This document shows, piece after piece, positions 9,676 through 19,864 of a stretch of 64,000 bases of DNA. Numbering within the stretch: the stretch's first letter is position 1; the number at the start of each line of letters is the position of its first letter. This DNA comes from Aquisphaera giovannonii (GTDB taxonomy: Bacteria; Planctomycetota; Planctomycetia; Isosphaerales; Isosphaeraceae): NCBI RefSeq assembly GCF_008087625.1, contig NZ_CP042997.1:9362001-9426000 (forward strand), in the 5' to 3' direction. The notes beneath the pieces were generated by a model. It was not told where the DNA came from, searched no databases, and saw nothing but the letters and a program-made list of their open reading frames with translations. The translations under genes and the position numbers were made by a program.

Positions 9676-10467
9676 TCAGCGGGCGCCTCCTTCGCGAGTC
9701 GCCTCCGGCCCGGCGGCCCGGTATCCCTTGGTCTCCGATCCGGCCTTCCACTCGAGTTGGGGGACCTGGCCCCGCTCCCAGGCATTGACGCCGGGCGCCA
9801 GCCTCGGCCCGGGGATGTCCGAGCGGCTTCGCCGCTTCGCGGCGGTCGAGACGCCGAACCGGCCGTCACGGCCGGCGAGCTTCTCCGGGATGATCTGGCC
9901 GTCAGCGGTGAAGCCCATCATCAATTGCGGCGCGCCCAGAGGGAGGGCGTCGCCGCGGTCGACCTGCCAGGTGTGGATCGTCTTGCCGTAGGTCGCGACG
10001 AACTTCTCCATCAGCGCGTGCTCGGCGGCCTCGGGCAGCCCCGGCGCGATCAGCTCGCCCGATTTCACCTCGTAGTCGTGGCTGTGCCAGTAACGCCGCT
10101 CATCCTCGGGCAGGCCCTCGAAGAGCCGGGCGCCGATGATGTACTCCAGGCCGATCAGCTTGGCGTCCTTGCCGTTGCCCGAGAAGATGAGGCACTGGTG
10201 GAAGTCCTCGCCGGACTGGATGCAGTAGTGGTGCGCCTCCACCTGGCGGGTCATGTCGCCGTTGTAGAAGTGGAATCCGCAGACGTACATGTGCACCTGG
10301 TCCACCGGGGTCCGGTCCTGCATGACCATGGCCCCGGCCTCCAGGGCCTTGCTCTCGGGCGACGCCTCGCGTCCCGGGGTGTCGACCGTCGGCGCGGTGT
10401 TGCGCCCGCCGCAACCCGCGAGGATGGCGGCGGCGATGAGGGCGTGGTGCGCGGGGGGGCGTCGCAT
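9676..10467 (-). CDS. OBAP (DUF1264) family lipoprotein
   Basis: 263 residues. The start at 10467 gives a lipoprotein signal peptide with lipobox I-L-A-G-C followed by G-G-R. The mature region matches the oil-body-associated-protein family (DUF1264): F-H-F-Y-N-G-D, a His-rich A-H-H-Y-C, E-D-F-H-Q-C, L-I-G-L-E-Y-I-I, W-H-S-H-D-Y-E-V-K-S-G, the Y-G-K-T-x-H-T-W-Q motif and P-L-G-x-P-Q-L-M-M-G-F-T. Plant members locate to oil bodies; the function of bacterial members is not established. The cluster of conserved His residues hints at metal binding, which is inference. The Arg/Lys-rich C terminus beyond about residue 205 is poorly conserved. Confidence 0.88.
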   Translation of the reverse strand: MRRPPAHHALIAAAILAGCGGRNTAPTVDTPGREASPESKALEAGAMVMQDRTPVDQVHMYVCGFHFYNGDMTRQVEAHHYCIQSGEDFHQCLIFSGNGKDAKLIGLEYIIGARLFEGLPEDERRYWHSHDYEVKSGELIAPGLPEAAEHALMEKFVATYGKTIHTWQVDRGDALPLGAPQLMMGFTADGQIIPEKLAGRDGRFGVSTAAKRRSRSDIPGPRLAPGVNAWERGQVPQLEWKAGSETKGYRAAGPEATREGGAR

Positions 10468-10820
10468 CGTGGGGACCTCTCCCTGTTCCGGTGGCGGTGG
10501 CGGGGCGTGGCGGCGGGGAGGCTCCGGGCCCGGCGATCGGGCGGGAGCCCCCGCGAGGATCACCGCAAATGGCGGACCCGATCGCCCCGCCGGATCGTCC
10601 CCGGCGGGGCTCGCCGGCGGCGTCGGCGGCGGGCGCGTCCGGCCCGGATTCCCGCCACTCGCCTTCCCGGACGGGGGCGTCCTGGCGTATCATTTCGAGG
10701 ATAGGTGCAGGTGCGGACGGTGCGGATCGCCGCGGGGTGATCCGGCCGGCGGGGCGGGGGCGGAGGCCCTCGCGGGCCCGGCCGGCCGCGGCGGGTCCGA
10801 GGCGGAAGGCTGAGTTGATC
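10468..10820. other. Intergenic, divergent promoter region (lipoprotein / nusB)
   Basis: 353 GC-rich bp between divergent genes. A TATCAT hexamer at 10688-10693 could be a -10 for nusB, but no good -35 accompanies it. No gene was recognised. Confidence 0.35.
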
Positions 10821-11444
10821 ATGACGCGACGCTCCCGAGGACGCGAAGTCGCACTCCAGGTGCTCTACCAGGTCGAGCAGAACTCCGGGCTACCCGCCGC
10901 CGAGGTCCGCCAGTTCATCAACCGCCGGCTCCTGGGCGACCCCCGGCTCATCGAGTTCACCCAGTCCCTCATCGCCGGCGTCCGCGAGCACCAGCCGCGG
11001 ATCGACGCCATGATCGAGGAGGTCGCCGAGAACTGGCGGCTCGACCGCATGGCGGCCATCGACCGCAACATCCTCCGCCTGGGGGCCTTCGAGGTCCTCT
11101 ACGGCCCCGAGGAGGTCCCCGCCAAGGTCGCCATCAACGAGGCCCTGGAGCTCGCCAAGCGGTACAGCACCGCCCAGTCCAGCCGGTTCGTCAACGGCAT
11201 CCTCGACCGCGTGCTCCAGCTCCACGAGGAAAGCCAGGCGAAGGCCAACGCGCCGGCCGAGGCCGAAGCCTCGGCGGAGTCCAACGCGCCGGCGGAGGTC
11301 GAGGGCGAGGCCCCGGCGGCGACGGGGTCCCCGGCCGGCGAGCCCGGGGCGAAGGCGGAGGCTCCGTCGGACGCGGAAGCCGAGGGCGAGGCCCCCGGCG
11401 GCGAGGGCGAGGCCCCCGGCGGCGAGGGCGAATCCGCCTCATGA
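10821..11444 (+). CDS. nusB: Transcription antitermination factor NusB with acidic C-terminal tail
   Basis: 207 residues, against about 140 for typical NusB. Residues 1-137 are the all-helical NusB domain: R-R-S-R-G-R-E-V-A-L-Q-V-L-Y-Q at the N terminus, then D-R-N-I-L-R-L-G-A-F-E, then the signature S-S-R-F-V-N-G-I-L-D. NusB pairs with NusE (S10) on boxA RNA to prevent early termination in rRNA operons. The last roughly 65 residues are a low-complexity Ala/Glu/Gly tail ending in repeated G-E-A-P-G units, which is unusual. Its stop overlaps the start of the next gene by 4 bp, so the two are translationally coupled. Confidence 0.96.
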   Translation: MTRRSRGREVALQVLYQVEQNSGLPAAEVRQFINRRLLGDPRLIEFTQSLIAGVREHQPRIDAMIEEVAENWRLDRMAAIDRNILRLGAFEVLYGPEEVPAKVAINEALELAKRYSTAQSSRFVNGILDRVLQLHEESQAKANAPAEAEASAESNAPAEVEGEAPAATGSPAGEPGAKAEAPSDAEAEGEAPGGEGEAPGGEGESAS

Positions 11445-12277
11445 CCGCGGCCGGCGGCGCGGACCTGCACGTCCACACGACGCATTCCGACGGCGTCTGC
11501 TCGCCCTCGGAGGTCGTGAACGCGGCGGCCGGCGTGGGCCTGTCGGCGGTCGCGATCACCGACCACGACACGACGTCGGCCCTGGCGGTCGCCCGCCCGG
11601 AGGCGGCGAGGCTGGGGGTGGAGCTGGTCCCGGGCGTGGAGCTGACCTGCGGGCTCGAGGGCCGGGAGGTCCACCTGCTGGGCTACTTCTTCCGCGAGGA
11701 CGACCCGGGCCTGGCCGCCGCCATGGCCGGGCTGCGCGAGGGCCGCGACGCGAGGATGCAGGCGATGGCCGAGGAGCTGGGCCGCCGGGGGCTCTCCCTG
11801 GACGTGGCCGCCCTGCGGGCGCTCTTCCCCCGGGCCGTGCTCGGCCGCCGCCACGCCGCCGAATACCTGGCGAGGACCCGCCAGGTCCCCAGCGTCCGCG
11901 ACGCCTTCGCCTCGCACCTGGGCGACGGCCAACCCGCGAGCATCCCCAAGCCGCGCCTGGACGTGCTCGAGGCCATCCGCCTGGTCCGGTCCGCCGGGGG
12001 CGTCGCGGGGCTGGCCCACCCGCCGTACAACCTCCGCCTGGAGACCCTGCGGGGCCTCGCCGAGGGGGGCCTGGCGGCCATCGAGGCCGCCGGGCCGGGG
12101 ATCACCAAACGCCTCGGCCGCCGGTTCCGCGACTGGGCCGACCTGCTGGGCCTGGTCCCCACCGCCGGCAGCGACTTCCACGTCCCGGACCGACCCGGCC
12201 GCTGGGTCGGCGCCGTCACCACCCCCCTGCCCGACCTGGAACGCCTCCGCGCGGCGAGCCCGTCGCCGGGCGGATGA
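11441..12277 (+). CDS. PHP-domain phosphoesterase (RNase AM / YciV-like)
   Basis: 278 residues. It starts with an ATGA overlap on nusB. All metal-binding PHP motifs are present: D-L-H-V-H-T-T-H-S-D-G near the N terminus, I-T-D-H-D-T, P-G-V-E-L-T-C, G-L-A-H-P-P and the C-terminal S-D-F-H. The closest characterised relatives are the YciV/TrpH group, 5'-3' exonucleases or nucleoside 3',5'-bisphosphate phosphatases using three divalent metals. Coupling to nusB would fit an RNA-processing role, since E. coli RNase AM trims rRNA 5' ends. The exact substrate cannot be read from sequence. Confidence 0.9.
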   Translation: MTAAGGADLHVHTTHSDGVCSPSEVVNAAAGVGLSAVAITDHDTTSALAVARPEAARLGVELVPGVELTCGLEGREVHLLGYFFREDDPGLAAAMAGLREGRDARMQAMAEELGRRGLSLDVAALRALFPRAVLGRRHAAEYLARTRQVPSVRDAFASHLGDGQPASIPKPRLDVLEAIRLVRSAGGVAGLAHPPYNLRLETLRGLAEGGLAAIEAAGPGITKRLGRRFRDWADLLGLVPTAGSDFHVPDRPGRWVGAVTTPLPDLERLRAASPSPGG

Positions 12278-12472
12278 CGGCGGGCCGACGTGACCCGTTG
12301 CGCGGGCGGGCCGCCGTCCCCGCCCCCGCGACGGGACGGCGGGATGGAGGCCCCCGGTCGCACCGGCCGGCGTCCCGAGCCCGCGCGCCAGGGCCCGGCC
12401 CCGACGCGGCGCCGCCGGGCGTCGGGGCCGCTCGCCCGCGCCCCGGTCGGCGTGGGCGTTCGTCGGCACGAG

Positions 12473-14800
12473 CTACGGCACCCGCTTCAGGTCCGGGCCC
12501 AGGACGGACTCCTGGCCCGCCGGGATCGCCAGCGTCACGAGCCGGTCGCCGAGTTGGACCTCGCAGGGGTTGCCGAGCTCGGAGCGGATCGTCGCGCGGT
12601 CGAGCTTGCCGTCCTTCCAGGCGAGGTCCACCGCGAAGCCGCCGCGGGCGCGGAGGCCCTTGACCGAGCCGGTGGGCCAGGCCTGCGGCAGGGCGGGGAG
12701 GAGGTGGATCCGGCCGTTCTGGGTCTGGAGGAGCATCTCGGCGATGCCCGAGGTCGCGCCGAAGTTGCCGTCGATCTGGAACGGCGGGTGGGTGTCGAAC
12801 AGGTTCGGCAGCGTGTTGCCGGCCAGCGCCTCGACGAGCATCTTGTGCGCGTGGTCGCCTTCCAGCAGCCGCGCCCACAGGTTGATCTTCCAGGCCTTGG
12901 ACCAGCCGGTGCCGCCGTCGCCGCGGAAGACCAGGGACTGCCGCGCGGCCTTGAACAGGTCGGGCGTGTCGTCCGGCGTGATCTCGGAGCCGGGGAACAG
13001 TCCCCAGAGGTGCGAGACGTGCCGGTGCTCGTCCTTCGGGTTGTCCTTGTCCTCCAGCCACTCCTGGAGCTGGCCGTGCCGGCCGACCTTGTTGGGCGCG
13101 ATGCGGGGGATCATCCCCTTGAGCTGCGCGGCGAAATCCGAATCGAGGCCGAGCACCTCGGCGGCCGCGGCCGTGTTGGCGAAGAGGTCGCGGATGATCT
13201 GGTGGTCCATCGTCGGCCCCATGACGAGCCCGCCCTGCTCGGGCGAGTTCGACGGCCCGCTGATCAGCTTGCCGGTCCTCGGGTCCTCGACCAGGAAGTC
13301 CACGAAGAACTCCGCCGCGCCCTTCATGATCGGGTACGCCCGATCGGCCAGGAAGGCGCGGTCGCCCGTGTACAGGTAGTGGTCCCAGAGGTGGTGGCAG
13401 AGCCAGGCGCCGCCGGTGACCCAGATGCCGTGGTCCGAGGCGTTGATCGGGGCGGCCCCGCGCCAGATGTCGGTGTTGTGGTGCAGGACCCAGCCGCGGG
13501 CGCCGTACTGCTCCTTCGCGACGCTCCGGCCGGTCTGGGAGAGGTCCGCGATCATGTCGAAGAGCGGCCCCGCGCACTCGGAGAGGTTCGCGACCTCGAC
13601 GGGCCAGTAGTTCATCTCGGTGTTGATGTTCACGGTCCACTTGCTGTCCCACGGGGGGCGCAGGGACTCGTTCCAGATCCCCTGGAGGTTCGCCGGCTGG
13701 CTGCCGGGCCGGCTGCTGGCGATCATCAGGTAGCGGCCGTACTGGAAGAAGAGGGCCGCGAGCGCCGGGTCGGCCGCCTTCGCGACCGACTTGAGCCGCA
13801 GGTCGGTCGTCAGTCGGGCGGAGTCGCTCGTCCCCAGGTCGATCGAGACGCGGCGGAAGAGCGCCTGGTGGTCGGCGATGTGGGCCGACCGCAATGCTTC
13901 GAACGGCTTGCCGGCCGCGGCGGCGAGCGCCTCGCGGTTCTTCGCGGCGGGGTCGCCGGAGACGTCGTTGTAGCTCTTGAAGTTCGTCGCCCCGGCCAGG
14001 ACCAGGGTGACGGCATTCGCGCCCCGGACATCGATGCCCTCGGCCGTGACCTGGGCCTGGCCGCCGTCGGCGATCGCGCGGAGGCGGGCCTCGAACCGGA
14101 TCGCGCCGGGGACGTCGGCGTTGATGCCGGCGAAGCCGACCCGCTTCGGGCCGACCTTGCCGTCGAGCACGAGCGTGCCGTCCTGGGCCTCGACGCGATG
14201 ATCCTTGTGGGGGCTCGAGAGTATCGCCCGGAAGGAGAGCTTGCCGGGCTGGTCGGCGGAGAGGCGGACGACGAGCACCCGGTCGGGGAAGCTGCTGAAG
14301 GCCTCGCGGCGATGGGTCACGCCGTCGAGCTTGTAGGCGACCGAGGCGACGGCCTGGTCGAGGTCGAGCTCGCGCCGGTAGTCCTGGACGCGGTCGTGGC
14401 CCTCGAACCGGAGCTTCACGTCCACGAACGGCTGGTAGGGGAGCTGGACGAGCGGGACGCTCATGAACTCGCGCATGGCCAGGCGCTCGGCCTCGCGCTG
14501 CTTGCCCTCGAAGAGGAGGCGGCGGATCTCCGGCAGGTGCTTCGCGGCCCCCTTGTGGGCGTAGTCGTGCGGCTCGCCGGCCCAGACGGTGTCCTCGTTG
14601 ACCTGGAGGCGGTCCTCGGCCGTCCCGCCGAAGACCATCGCGCCGAGGCGGCCGTTGCCGACCGGCAGCGCCTGATTCCAGTTCCTCGCGGGCTCGTCGT
14701 AGCGGAGGACGAGGGCGTCGTCGCCCCGGGCGGCGACCGGGCCGAGCGCGATGGCGACGAGGAAGGCCAGTGCGGAGCCCAGACGGCCGGTACGCGCCAC
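12473..14800 (-). CDS. Glycoside hydrolase family 95 (alpha-L-fucosidase-type), secreted
   Basis: 775 residues from GTG at 14800. An in-frame ATG at 14986 would add 62 residues, most of them translated from a palindromic repeat. The GTG is preferred because a clean signal peptide follows at once ([16 protein letters not shown], cleavage near V-A-A-R-G). The GH95 layout is clear: an N-terminal beta domain with [11 protein letters not shown], then an (alpha/alpha)6 barrel. Family catalytic positions are intact: [17 protein letters not shown] and Q-I-D-G-N-F-G. GH95 inverting enzymes remove terminal fucose or related L-galactose units. A GH3 gene lies directly upstream on the same strand, so joint polysaccharide breakdown is likely. 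Confidence 0.92.
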   Translation of the reverse strand: MARTGRLGSALAFLVAIALGPVAARGDDALVLRYDEPARNWNQALPVGNGRLGAMVFGGTAEDRLQVNEDTVWAGEPHDYAHKGAAKHLPEIRRLLFEGKQREAERLAMREFMSVPLVQLPYQPFVDVKLRFEGHDRVQDYRRELDLDQAVASVAYKLDGVTHRREAFSSFPDRVLVVRLSADQPGKLSFRAILSSPHKDHRVEAQDGTLVLDGKVGPKRVGFAGINADVPGAIRFEARLRAIADGGQAQVTAEGIDVRGANAVTLVLAGATNFKSYNDVSGDPAAKNREALAAAAGKPFEALRSAHIADHQALFRRVSIDLGTSDSARLTTDLRLKSVAKAADPALAALFFQYGRYLMIASSRPGSQPANLQGIWNESLRPPWDSKWTVNINTEMNYWPVEVANLSECAGPLFDMIADLSQTGRSVAKEQYGARGWVLHHNTDIWRGAAPINASDHGIWVTGGAWLCHHLWDHYLYTGDRAFLADRAYPIMKGAAEFFVDFLVEDPRTGKLISGPSNSPEQGGLVMGPTMDHQIIRDLFANTAAAAEVLGLDSDFAAQLKGMIPRIAPNKVGRHGQLQEWLEDKDNPKDEHRHVSHLWGLFPGSEITPDDTPDLFKAARQSLVFRGDGGTGWSKAWKINLWARLLEGDHAHKMLVEALAGNTLPNLFDTHPPFQIDGNFGATSGIAEMLLQTQNGRIHLLPALPQAWPTGSVKGLRARGGFAVDLAWKDGKLDRATIRSELGNPCEVQLGDRLVTLAIPAGQESVLGPDLKRVP

Positions 14801-14801
14801 G

Positions 14802-14917
14802 CGTGGGAGCCGCCTCCGTGCGGCGACCGGGTGGGCCTCGGCCGGCGCGTATCCCCGTGACGGCCGGGCGGCGTGAGCCGAGGTCGGCGCGGTCGCCGCA
14901 CGGAGGCGGCTCCCACG
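14802..14917. repeat. Palindromic element, family A copy 1 (28-bp perfect arms)
   Basis: Left arm 14802-14829 and right arm 14890-14917 are exact reverse complements, with a 60-bp loop. The arm begins CGTGGGAGCC and ends GGCGACCG. It ends 2 bp before the preferred GTG of the GH95 gene. A related element is at 37966-38055. Confidence 0.92.
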
Positions 14918-15074
14918 GGGCGTGGTCCTCAGGCACCATATCGCTGAGACGCGCTCGGACAGGGAGGAGATTCGGTGCGGCTTCATTCGGGAACGGCCTC
15001 GGCTGGTTCGGGGAAGAGGACGAGGGACCGGGCAAGGGGGCCGGAGCGGTTGCCCCGGCCCCGCTCTCGCGCGT

Positions 15075-17765
15075 TCACGGCCTGGCGAGGACCTGCTCCT
15101 GCGGCAGGTCGCACGGGAGCGTCGCCCCGACGGCGTTGGCGGCGAAGCCCGGCTGGCCGCCGCCGACGGAGACGGCGATCTCGCCGGGCTTCAGCACCCG
15201 CTCGCCGGCCTCGTTGACGTGGGTCAGGGCGAGGGGCGGCAGGTCGAAGGTGAGCGTGCGCGTCTCGCCGGGTTGCAGGTGCTCACGCTTCAGCCCGCGG
15301 AGCTGGCGGATCAGGTTGGTCCCCGCGCCCTTCGGCGGCGCGAGGTAGAGCTCGGCGATCTCGTCGCCCTCCACCCGGCCGGTGTTCGTCACGTCCACGG
15401 TGACGCGGACGGGCGCGGCGGAGGTGAGCCGCGCGGGCTCGACCTTCAGGTTGGCGTAGGCGAACGTGGTGTAGCTCAGGCCATGCCCGAACGGGTAGAG
15501 GACCGGCCCCGCGTAGTAGCGGTAGGTCCGGCCGTTCATCGAGTAGTCCTCGAACGCGGGCAGGTCCTTCTCGCCGCGGTAGAAGGTGACGGGGAGGCGG
15601 CCACCCGGGTTGTAGTCGCCGACGAGGGCGTCCGCCACGGCGTCCCCGCCGCGCTGGCCGGAGTACCAGGCGAGCAGCACGGCGCCGGCCGGCTGCTGGT
15701 CGAAGGCCAGGGCGCTGCCGCCCGTGAGGACCACGACCGTCGGCTTGCCGACCGCCGCGACCGCCTTGAGGATCCGCTCCTGCGAGGCCGGCAGCGCGAG
15801 GGTCGTGCGGTCGCCCCCCTTGAAGCCGACGGCGTCCACCCGCATCTCCTCGCCCTCCAGCTCCGGCGTGATGCCGAGCGTGAGGATGACCGCGTCGGCC
15901 TCGCGGGCGAGCGCCACGGACCGCTCGACGGCCCGGTCCACCGCGGGCGTCTTCCACGAGAGGTGGAGCGAGGCGCTGTCCCCCTGGTGCGTCAGCTCGA
16001 CCCGGATGGGATACGCCTTCCCCGCCTCGAGGTCCACCGCCTCCGCGGCCGACCGGAAGCCCTGGCCCGTCCACCGGTCGAGGAGCGGCTTGCCGTCCAG
16101 CCAGACGCGGAACCTGCCCTCGCCCGAGGCGCCGATCTCGTAGCGGCCGGCCTCCGGCGGGACGAGCGAGCCGCTCCATCGCAGCGAGGAGTCCTCCAGC
16201 GGCACGTCCGGCAGCGGATTGTACTTGTTCCAGACGATGTCCACCGCGCGGTCGGCACGGGCGGAAGCCGGGGTGCCCACCAGGTCGCGGTTGTGGAAGA
16301 CCTCGCGCAGCAGTCCCGGCCCCTTCCCATACTCGGCGACGAGCGAATCCTCGCCGATGATCTCGCGGTTGTCCCGGAAGCCGTCCACGAGCGGGATCGG
16401 CGGGCCGCTCAGCACCTTCACCCCGCGCGGCTCCAGCTTCCTGCGGATCCCCTCGAAGAGCGTGACGGGCTTCGACGGGATGCCGTGGTAATTGCCGAGC
16501 AGCACCGGCATGCTCTTCGCCACGGGCCCGATGACGGCCACCGTCTTGAGGTCCTTCTTCAGCGGCAGCGTGCCGTCGTTCTTGAGCAGGACGAGGCTCT
16601 GCCGCGCGGCCTCCAGGGCCATCCGGTCGTGCTCCGGGGTGTCGTTCTCGGAGTAGGGGATGCGGGCGTAGGCGACGCGGTCCGGCGGGTCGAACAGGCC
16701 CAGGCGGAAGCGGACTCGGAAGAGGCGCTTCACGGCCTGGTCGAGGTCCGCCTCGGTGAGCAGGCCGCGCTTGAGGGCCTCGGGGATGGCCCGGAAGCTC
16801 GTGCCGCTGCACTCGTCGTCCCCGGCGCGGACGGCGATGGCGGAGGCCTGGGCCAGGTCGGTGGCGAAGTGGTGGCCCTGGAAGATGTCGCCGACCGAGT
16901 CCACGTCCGAGACCACGGCGCCGTCGAAGCCCCACTTGCCGCGGAGGATGTCCGTGAGCAGCTTGCGGCTGCCCGTGGCGGACTCGCCGTTGACGGCGTT
17001 GTACGCCGACATCAACGACGCGGCCTTCCCCTCGCGGATGGACGCCTCGAAGGCGACGAGGTAGGTCTCCCAGAGGTCCCGCGGCGAGGCGATGGCGTTG
17101 AAGCCGTGGCGCGCGGGCTCCGGCCCGCTGTGGACGGCGAAGTGCTTGGGAGTGGCCACGGCCTTCAGGTACGTCGGGTCGTCCCCCTGGATGCCCCGGA
17201 CGAAGGCGACGCCGAAGCGGCCCGTCAGGTACGGGTCCTCGCCGTAGGTCTCCTGCCCCCGACCCCAGCGCGGGTCGCGGAAGATGTTGATGTTCGGGGA
17301 CCAGAGCGTGAGGCCCTGGTAGATGTCGAACTTGCCCTGCCGGGCGGCCTCGTGGTGCTTGGCCCGGGTCTCGGTGCTGATGACGTCGGCGATCTTCCGG
17401 TGGAGCTCGGGATTCCAGGTCGCCGCCAGGGCGATCGCCTGGGGGAAGACGGTGGCGCGGCCGGCCCGGGCGACGCCGTGGAGCGCCTCGTTCCACCAGT
17501 GATAGGCCGGGATGCCGAGCCTCGGGATCGCGGGCGTCGCCATCATCATCTGCGCGACCTTCTCCTCGACCGTCAGCCGAGCGACCAGGTCGTCCACCCG
17601 CTTCTCCAGCGGCAGGTCCGGGTTCCGCCACGGCTGGCCCGCGAGGCCCGGCTCCTGGGCCCTTGCGGGGATGGCCGCGAGGGCGACGAGGAGCAAGCAC
17701 GGGAGGGGGATGAGCCTCGGCGATGCGATCGCGATGCGCCCGGTGGGCGCTCCTGGGATGGCCAT
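15075..17765 (-). CDS. Glycoside hydrolase family 3 with PA14 insertion (beta-glucosidase / beta-xylosidase type), secreted
   Basis: 896 residues. The ATG at 17765 gives a signal peptide ([18 protein letters not shown]). The GH3 N-terminal barrel holds [19 protein letters not shown] and the nucleophile region G-A-V-V-S-D, where V follows D instead of the common W. The second domain starts near [16 protein letters not shown]14-like carbohydrate-binding insertion ([14 protein letters not shown]) follows at about residues 460-590. The C-terminal fibronectin-III-like domain carries [12 protein letters not shown]. Exact sugar specificity cannot be told. It is probably co-transcribed with the GH95 gene 274 bp downstream. 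Confidence 0.93.
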   Translation of the reverse strand: MAIPGAPTGRIAIASPRLIPLPCLLLVALAAIPARAQEPGLAGQPWRNPDLPLEKRVDDLVARLTVEEKVAQMMMATPAIPRLGIPAYHWWNEALHGVARAGRATVFPQAIALAATWNPELHRKIADVISTETRAKHHEAARQGKFDIYQGLTLWSPNINIFRDPRWGRGQETYGEDPYLTGRFGVAFVRGIQGDDPTYLKAVATPKHFAVHSGPEPARHGFNAIASPRDLWETYLVAFEASIREGKAASLMSAYNAVNGESATGSRKLLTDILRGKWGFDGAVVSDVDSVGDIFQGHHFATDLAQASAIAVRAGDDECSGTSFRAIPEALKRGLLTEADLDQAVKRLFRVRFRLGLFDPPDRVAYARIPYSENDTPEHDRMALEAARQSLVLLKNDGTLPLKKDLKTVAVIGPVAKSMPVLLGNYHGIPSKPVTLFEGIRRKLEPRGVKVLSGPPIPLVDGFRDNREIIGEDSLVAEYGKGPGLLREVFHNRDLVGTPASARADRAVDIVWNKYNPLPDVPLEDSSLRWSGSLVPPEAGRYEIGASGEGRFRVWLDGKPLLDRWTGQGFRSAAEAVDLEAGKAYPIRVELTHQGDSASLHLSWKTPAVDRAVERSVALAREADAVILTLGITPELEGEEMRVDAVGFKGGDRTTLALPASQERILKAVAAVGKPTVVVLTGGSALAFDQQPAGAVLLAWYSGQRGGDAVADALVGDYNPGGRLPVTFYRGEKDLPAFEDYSMNGRTYRYYAGPVLYPFGHGLSYTTFAYANLKVEPARLTSAAPVRVTVDVTNTGRVEGDEIAELYLAPPKGAGTNLIRQLRGLKREHLQPGETRTLTFDLPPLALTHVNEAGERVLKPGEIAVSVGGGQPGFAANAVGATLPCDLPQEQVLARP

Positions 17766-17970
17766 CAGAATCCGGCGGGGGCCGTCGCCGTCGCGACGGT
17801 CGATGCGCCGCTCCTTCCACGGGACAGGGACACGTCCGATCCGACCTCGACCCCTCGCACCGTCGGGCCCGGCCGTGCGACCCGCCGGGGCTCCGGGGCG
17901 AGACGTCACGAGCATATCCCAGGCGCGGCCCGCCCGGTAGGACCGACCGGCTCGCGGCGTGGCGGCCCCT

Positions 17971-19563
17971 TCAGGGGTGCCTCGCCGCCGGTGCGGGCCG
18001 GCGGACCTCGTACAGGACCGCGTAGGATCGGGTCGAGCGGGCGGAGGAGATTTCCCTCAGCGACGTCCCCCGCCGCACGTTCGCGTAACGGCCCAGGGGG
18101 GTGGTGGCGGCGTTCAGGTAGCGGTCGTTGTCGACGAGGACGTAGGCGACCCCGTAGCGCTCGATCAGCCGGTCGATCTCCTCCGGCGAGGCGTCCGCGT
18201 CGCCGGGGCGCTCGGACGTGGAGACCTCGAGAGCCTGCCGTCCTGTCGCCAGGAAGACCTCGCCGGGATGGCGAGTCAGCACCGGCCCGGGGTGATTGCC
18301 GGCCTTCTTCAGCAGATCGGCGCACAAGCCGTCGAACTGACTTGCGCCCGCGGCCAGGGCTCGCGAGCGGCCCGTGGCCACCAGGTAGCCGGTGTAGGGG
18401 ACCGAGAGGGCCAGCAAGGTGACGGCCGCGAGCCTCCGCGTCCGGGCGGTCGTCGGGAACTGCCTGGCGCCAAGGAGCCTTCGCATCCCCGCCCGTCGGG
18501 CGGCCGACAGGCCCTCGACGGCGCCGACGAGGAGGGGCGGGATCAGGGGGATCAGGAACCGACCGGCCTCCGTGTAGGGCCAGGCCAGGAGCATCGGCAT
18601 CGTCAGCAACGGGACGAGGCCCGCGAGCCGCCGCCTCCGCCCGCGGGCCGCGACGATCCAGCCCAGCACCACGGCGCCGGAGGCGATCGCGACCCAGGCC
18701 GCGGCCGGCCCGGCCGCCCGCGGGGAAGGACGGATCACGGTGGCGATCTCCACGAACGGCCCGGTCACCTGGTCGGGGATGCGCTGGAGGTAGAACCACG
18801 CCTGCGACGCGACCCGCCTCGCCAGGCCCGACGCGCCTTCCCCCGCCAGGAGCAGGCCGGCCTGCGACCGCCCGCCGACCGCGGCCGACCAGGCGACCCA
18901 GGGCCCGACCAGGGCCGCCGCCGTCGCCGCCGCGATCCCGAGCGCCCGCCATCGCCGCCTCGACCCGAGGTCGGCGAAAACCGCCAGGGCCAGGCCGATG
19001 GCGACCTGGCGCGTGAGCAAGCAGGCGGCGATCAGGGCGCCGAGCCCGGCCGCCCGGGCCGCCGTCGGCCGGTCGCCGGGCCTCATCGTTGCCGCCAGGA
19101 TCGCCGCCTGGCCGAGCAGCAGGAACAGCGGCTCGGACTGGATGCCCGAGCCGGTCCTGGTCCAGATCCAGTTCGCGGCCAGGGCCAGGCCCAGGAGGAA
19201 CGCGGCGTCCCTGGAATAGAGGCGCCGGAACCAGAGCCAGGCCAGGAGCGTCGCGGCGACCGTGCAGGCGCACGAGGCGAGGTGCGCGGCCCGCCACGAG
19301 GTCCCGGTGACGGCCCAGACCGCCGCGAGGAAGGCCGGGTACCCGGGCGGGAAATGGGCGTGCCGCGGCCGGTCCGGGTGGTCGATCGCCCGGTAGCCGC
19401 TCCCCTCGCCCAGCGACCGGGCGAGGACGGCATAGCCGGCGCCGTCGAATCGGGGCGGGGCCGAGAGGGCCGCCTGGCCGATCGTCGCCGCCGCCGCGAC
19501 GGCCGCGATCAGGCAGGCGGCCGCGGCGGTGGACTTCGGCGCGAGGGTCATCGTCCGCATCAA
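17971..19563 (-). CDS. Multi-pass membrane glycosyltransferase, GT39/ArnT-like
   Basis: 530 residues with about 10-12 hydrophobic helices spread over residues 10-400 and a soluble C-terminal part of about 130 residues. The first loop holds P-R-F-D-G-A-G-Y-A-V-L-A-R-S-L and H-A-H-F-P-P-G-Y-P, matching the acidic/Pro-rich first periplasmic loop of polyprenyl-phosphate-sugar-dependent transferases of the PMT/ArnT clan. Such enzymes move a sugar from a lipid carrier to protein or lipid on the outer face of the membrane. The acceptor is unknown. Start choice among M-M-R-T-M-T-L is uncertain by five residues. It lies 205 bp upstream of the GH3 gene on the same strand. Confidence 0.8.
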   Translation of the reverse strand: MMRTMTLAPKSTAAAACLIAAVAAAATIGQAALSAPPRFDGAGYAVLARSLGEGSGYRAIDHPDRPRHAHFPPGYPAFLAAVWAVTGTSWRAAHLASCACTVAATLLAWLWFRRLYSRDAAFLLGLALAANWIWTRTGSGIQSEPLFLLLGQAAILAATMRPGDRPTAARAAGLGALIAACLLTRQVAIGLALAVFADLGSRRRWRALGIAAATAAALVGPWVAWSAAVGGRSQAGLLLAGEGASGLARRVASQAWFYLQRIPDQVTGPFVEIATVIRPSPRAAGPAAAWVAIASGAVVLGWIVAARGRRRRLAGLVPLLTMPMLLAWPYTEAGRFLIPLIPPLLVGAVEGLSAARRAGMRRLLGARQFPTTARTRRLAAVTLLALSVPYTGYLVATGRSRALAAGASQFDGLCADLLKKAGNHPGPVLTRHPGEVFLATGRQALEVSTSERPGDADASPEEIDRLIERYGVAYVLVDNDRYLNAATTPLGRYANVRRGTSLREISSARSTRSYAVLYEVRRPAPAARHP

Positions 19564-19864
19564 CCTTCGGGAGCCCGCGGGCCGGCACGCCCCGGCGCCC
19601 GGGGCTTCGGCCGATTATTCTACCCTCCCCGCGGGGACGTGGCCGCGGACGACGACGCAATATCCCCCGACATCGGGCGGGCCGAGGTATTGCGGGCGCC
19701 CCGCCCGACCGCGGCGTCGCCGCGCTCCGCCGCAGCCGGGCGGAGCACGGTCAAGCCGATCCGGGTGGCTGCGGCAGAGCCGGAGGCGATGCCGCGGGAC
19801 CGGCCGGGCCCGCGAGCGAGGCCGCGGCCGGCACCTATGCTCGTGCAGGCGCGGCCCCGCGGGC
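19564..19864. other. Intergenic, no gene recognised
   Basis: 301 GC-rich bp between two minus-strand genes. It would hold the promoter of the membrane glycosyltransferase. No conserved ORF or strong repeat was seen. Confidence 0.4.

Noticed and set aside
12290-14860. Plus-strand ORF of about 850 codons opposite GH95
   Set aside because: No motif; exact antisense of a gene with intact GH95 catalytic motifs.
14922-18422. Plus-strand ORF of over 1100 codons opposite GH3
   Set aside because: Low-complexity product antisense to a complete GH3 enzyme.
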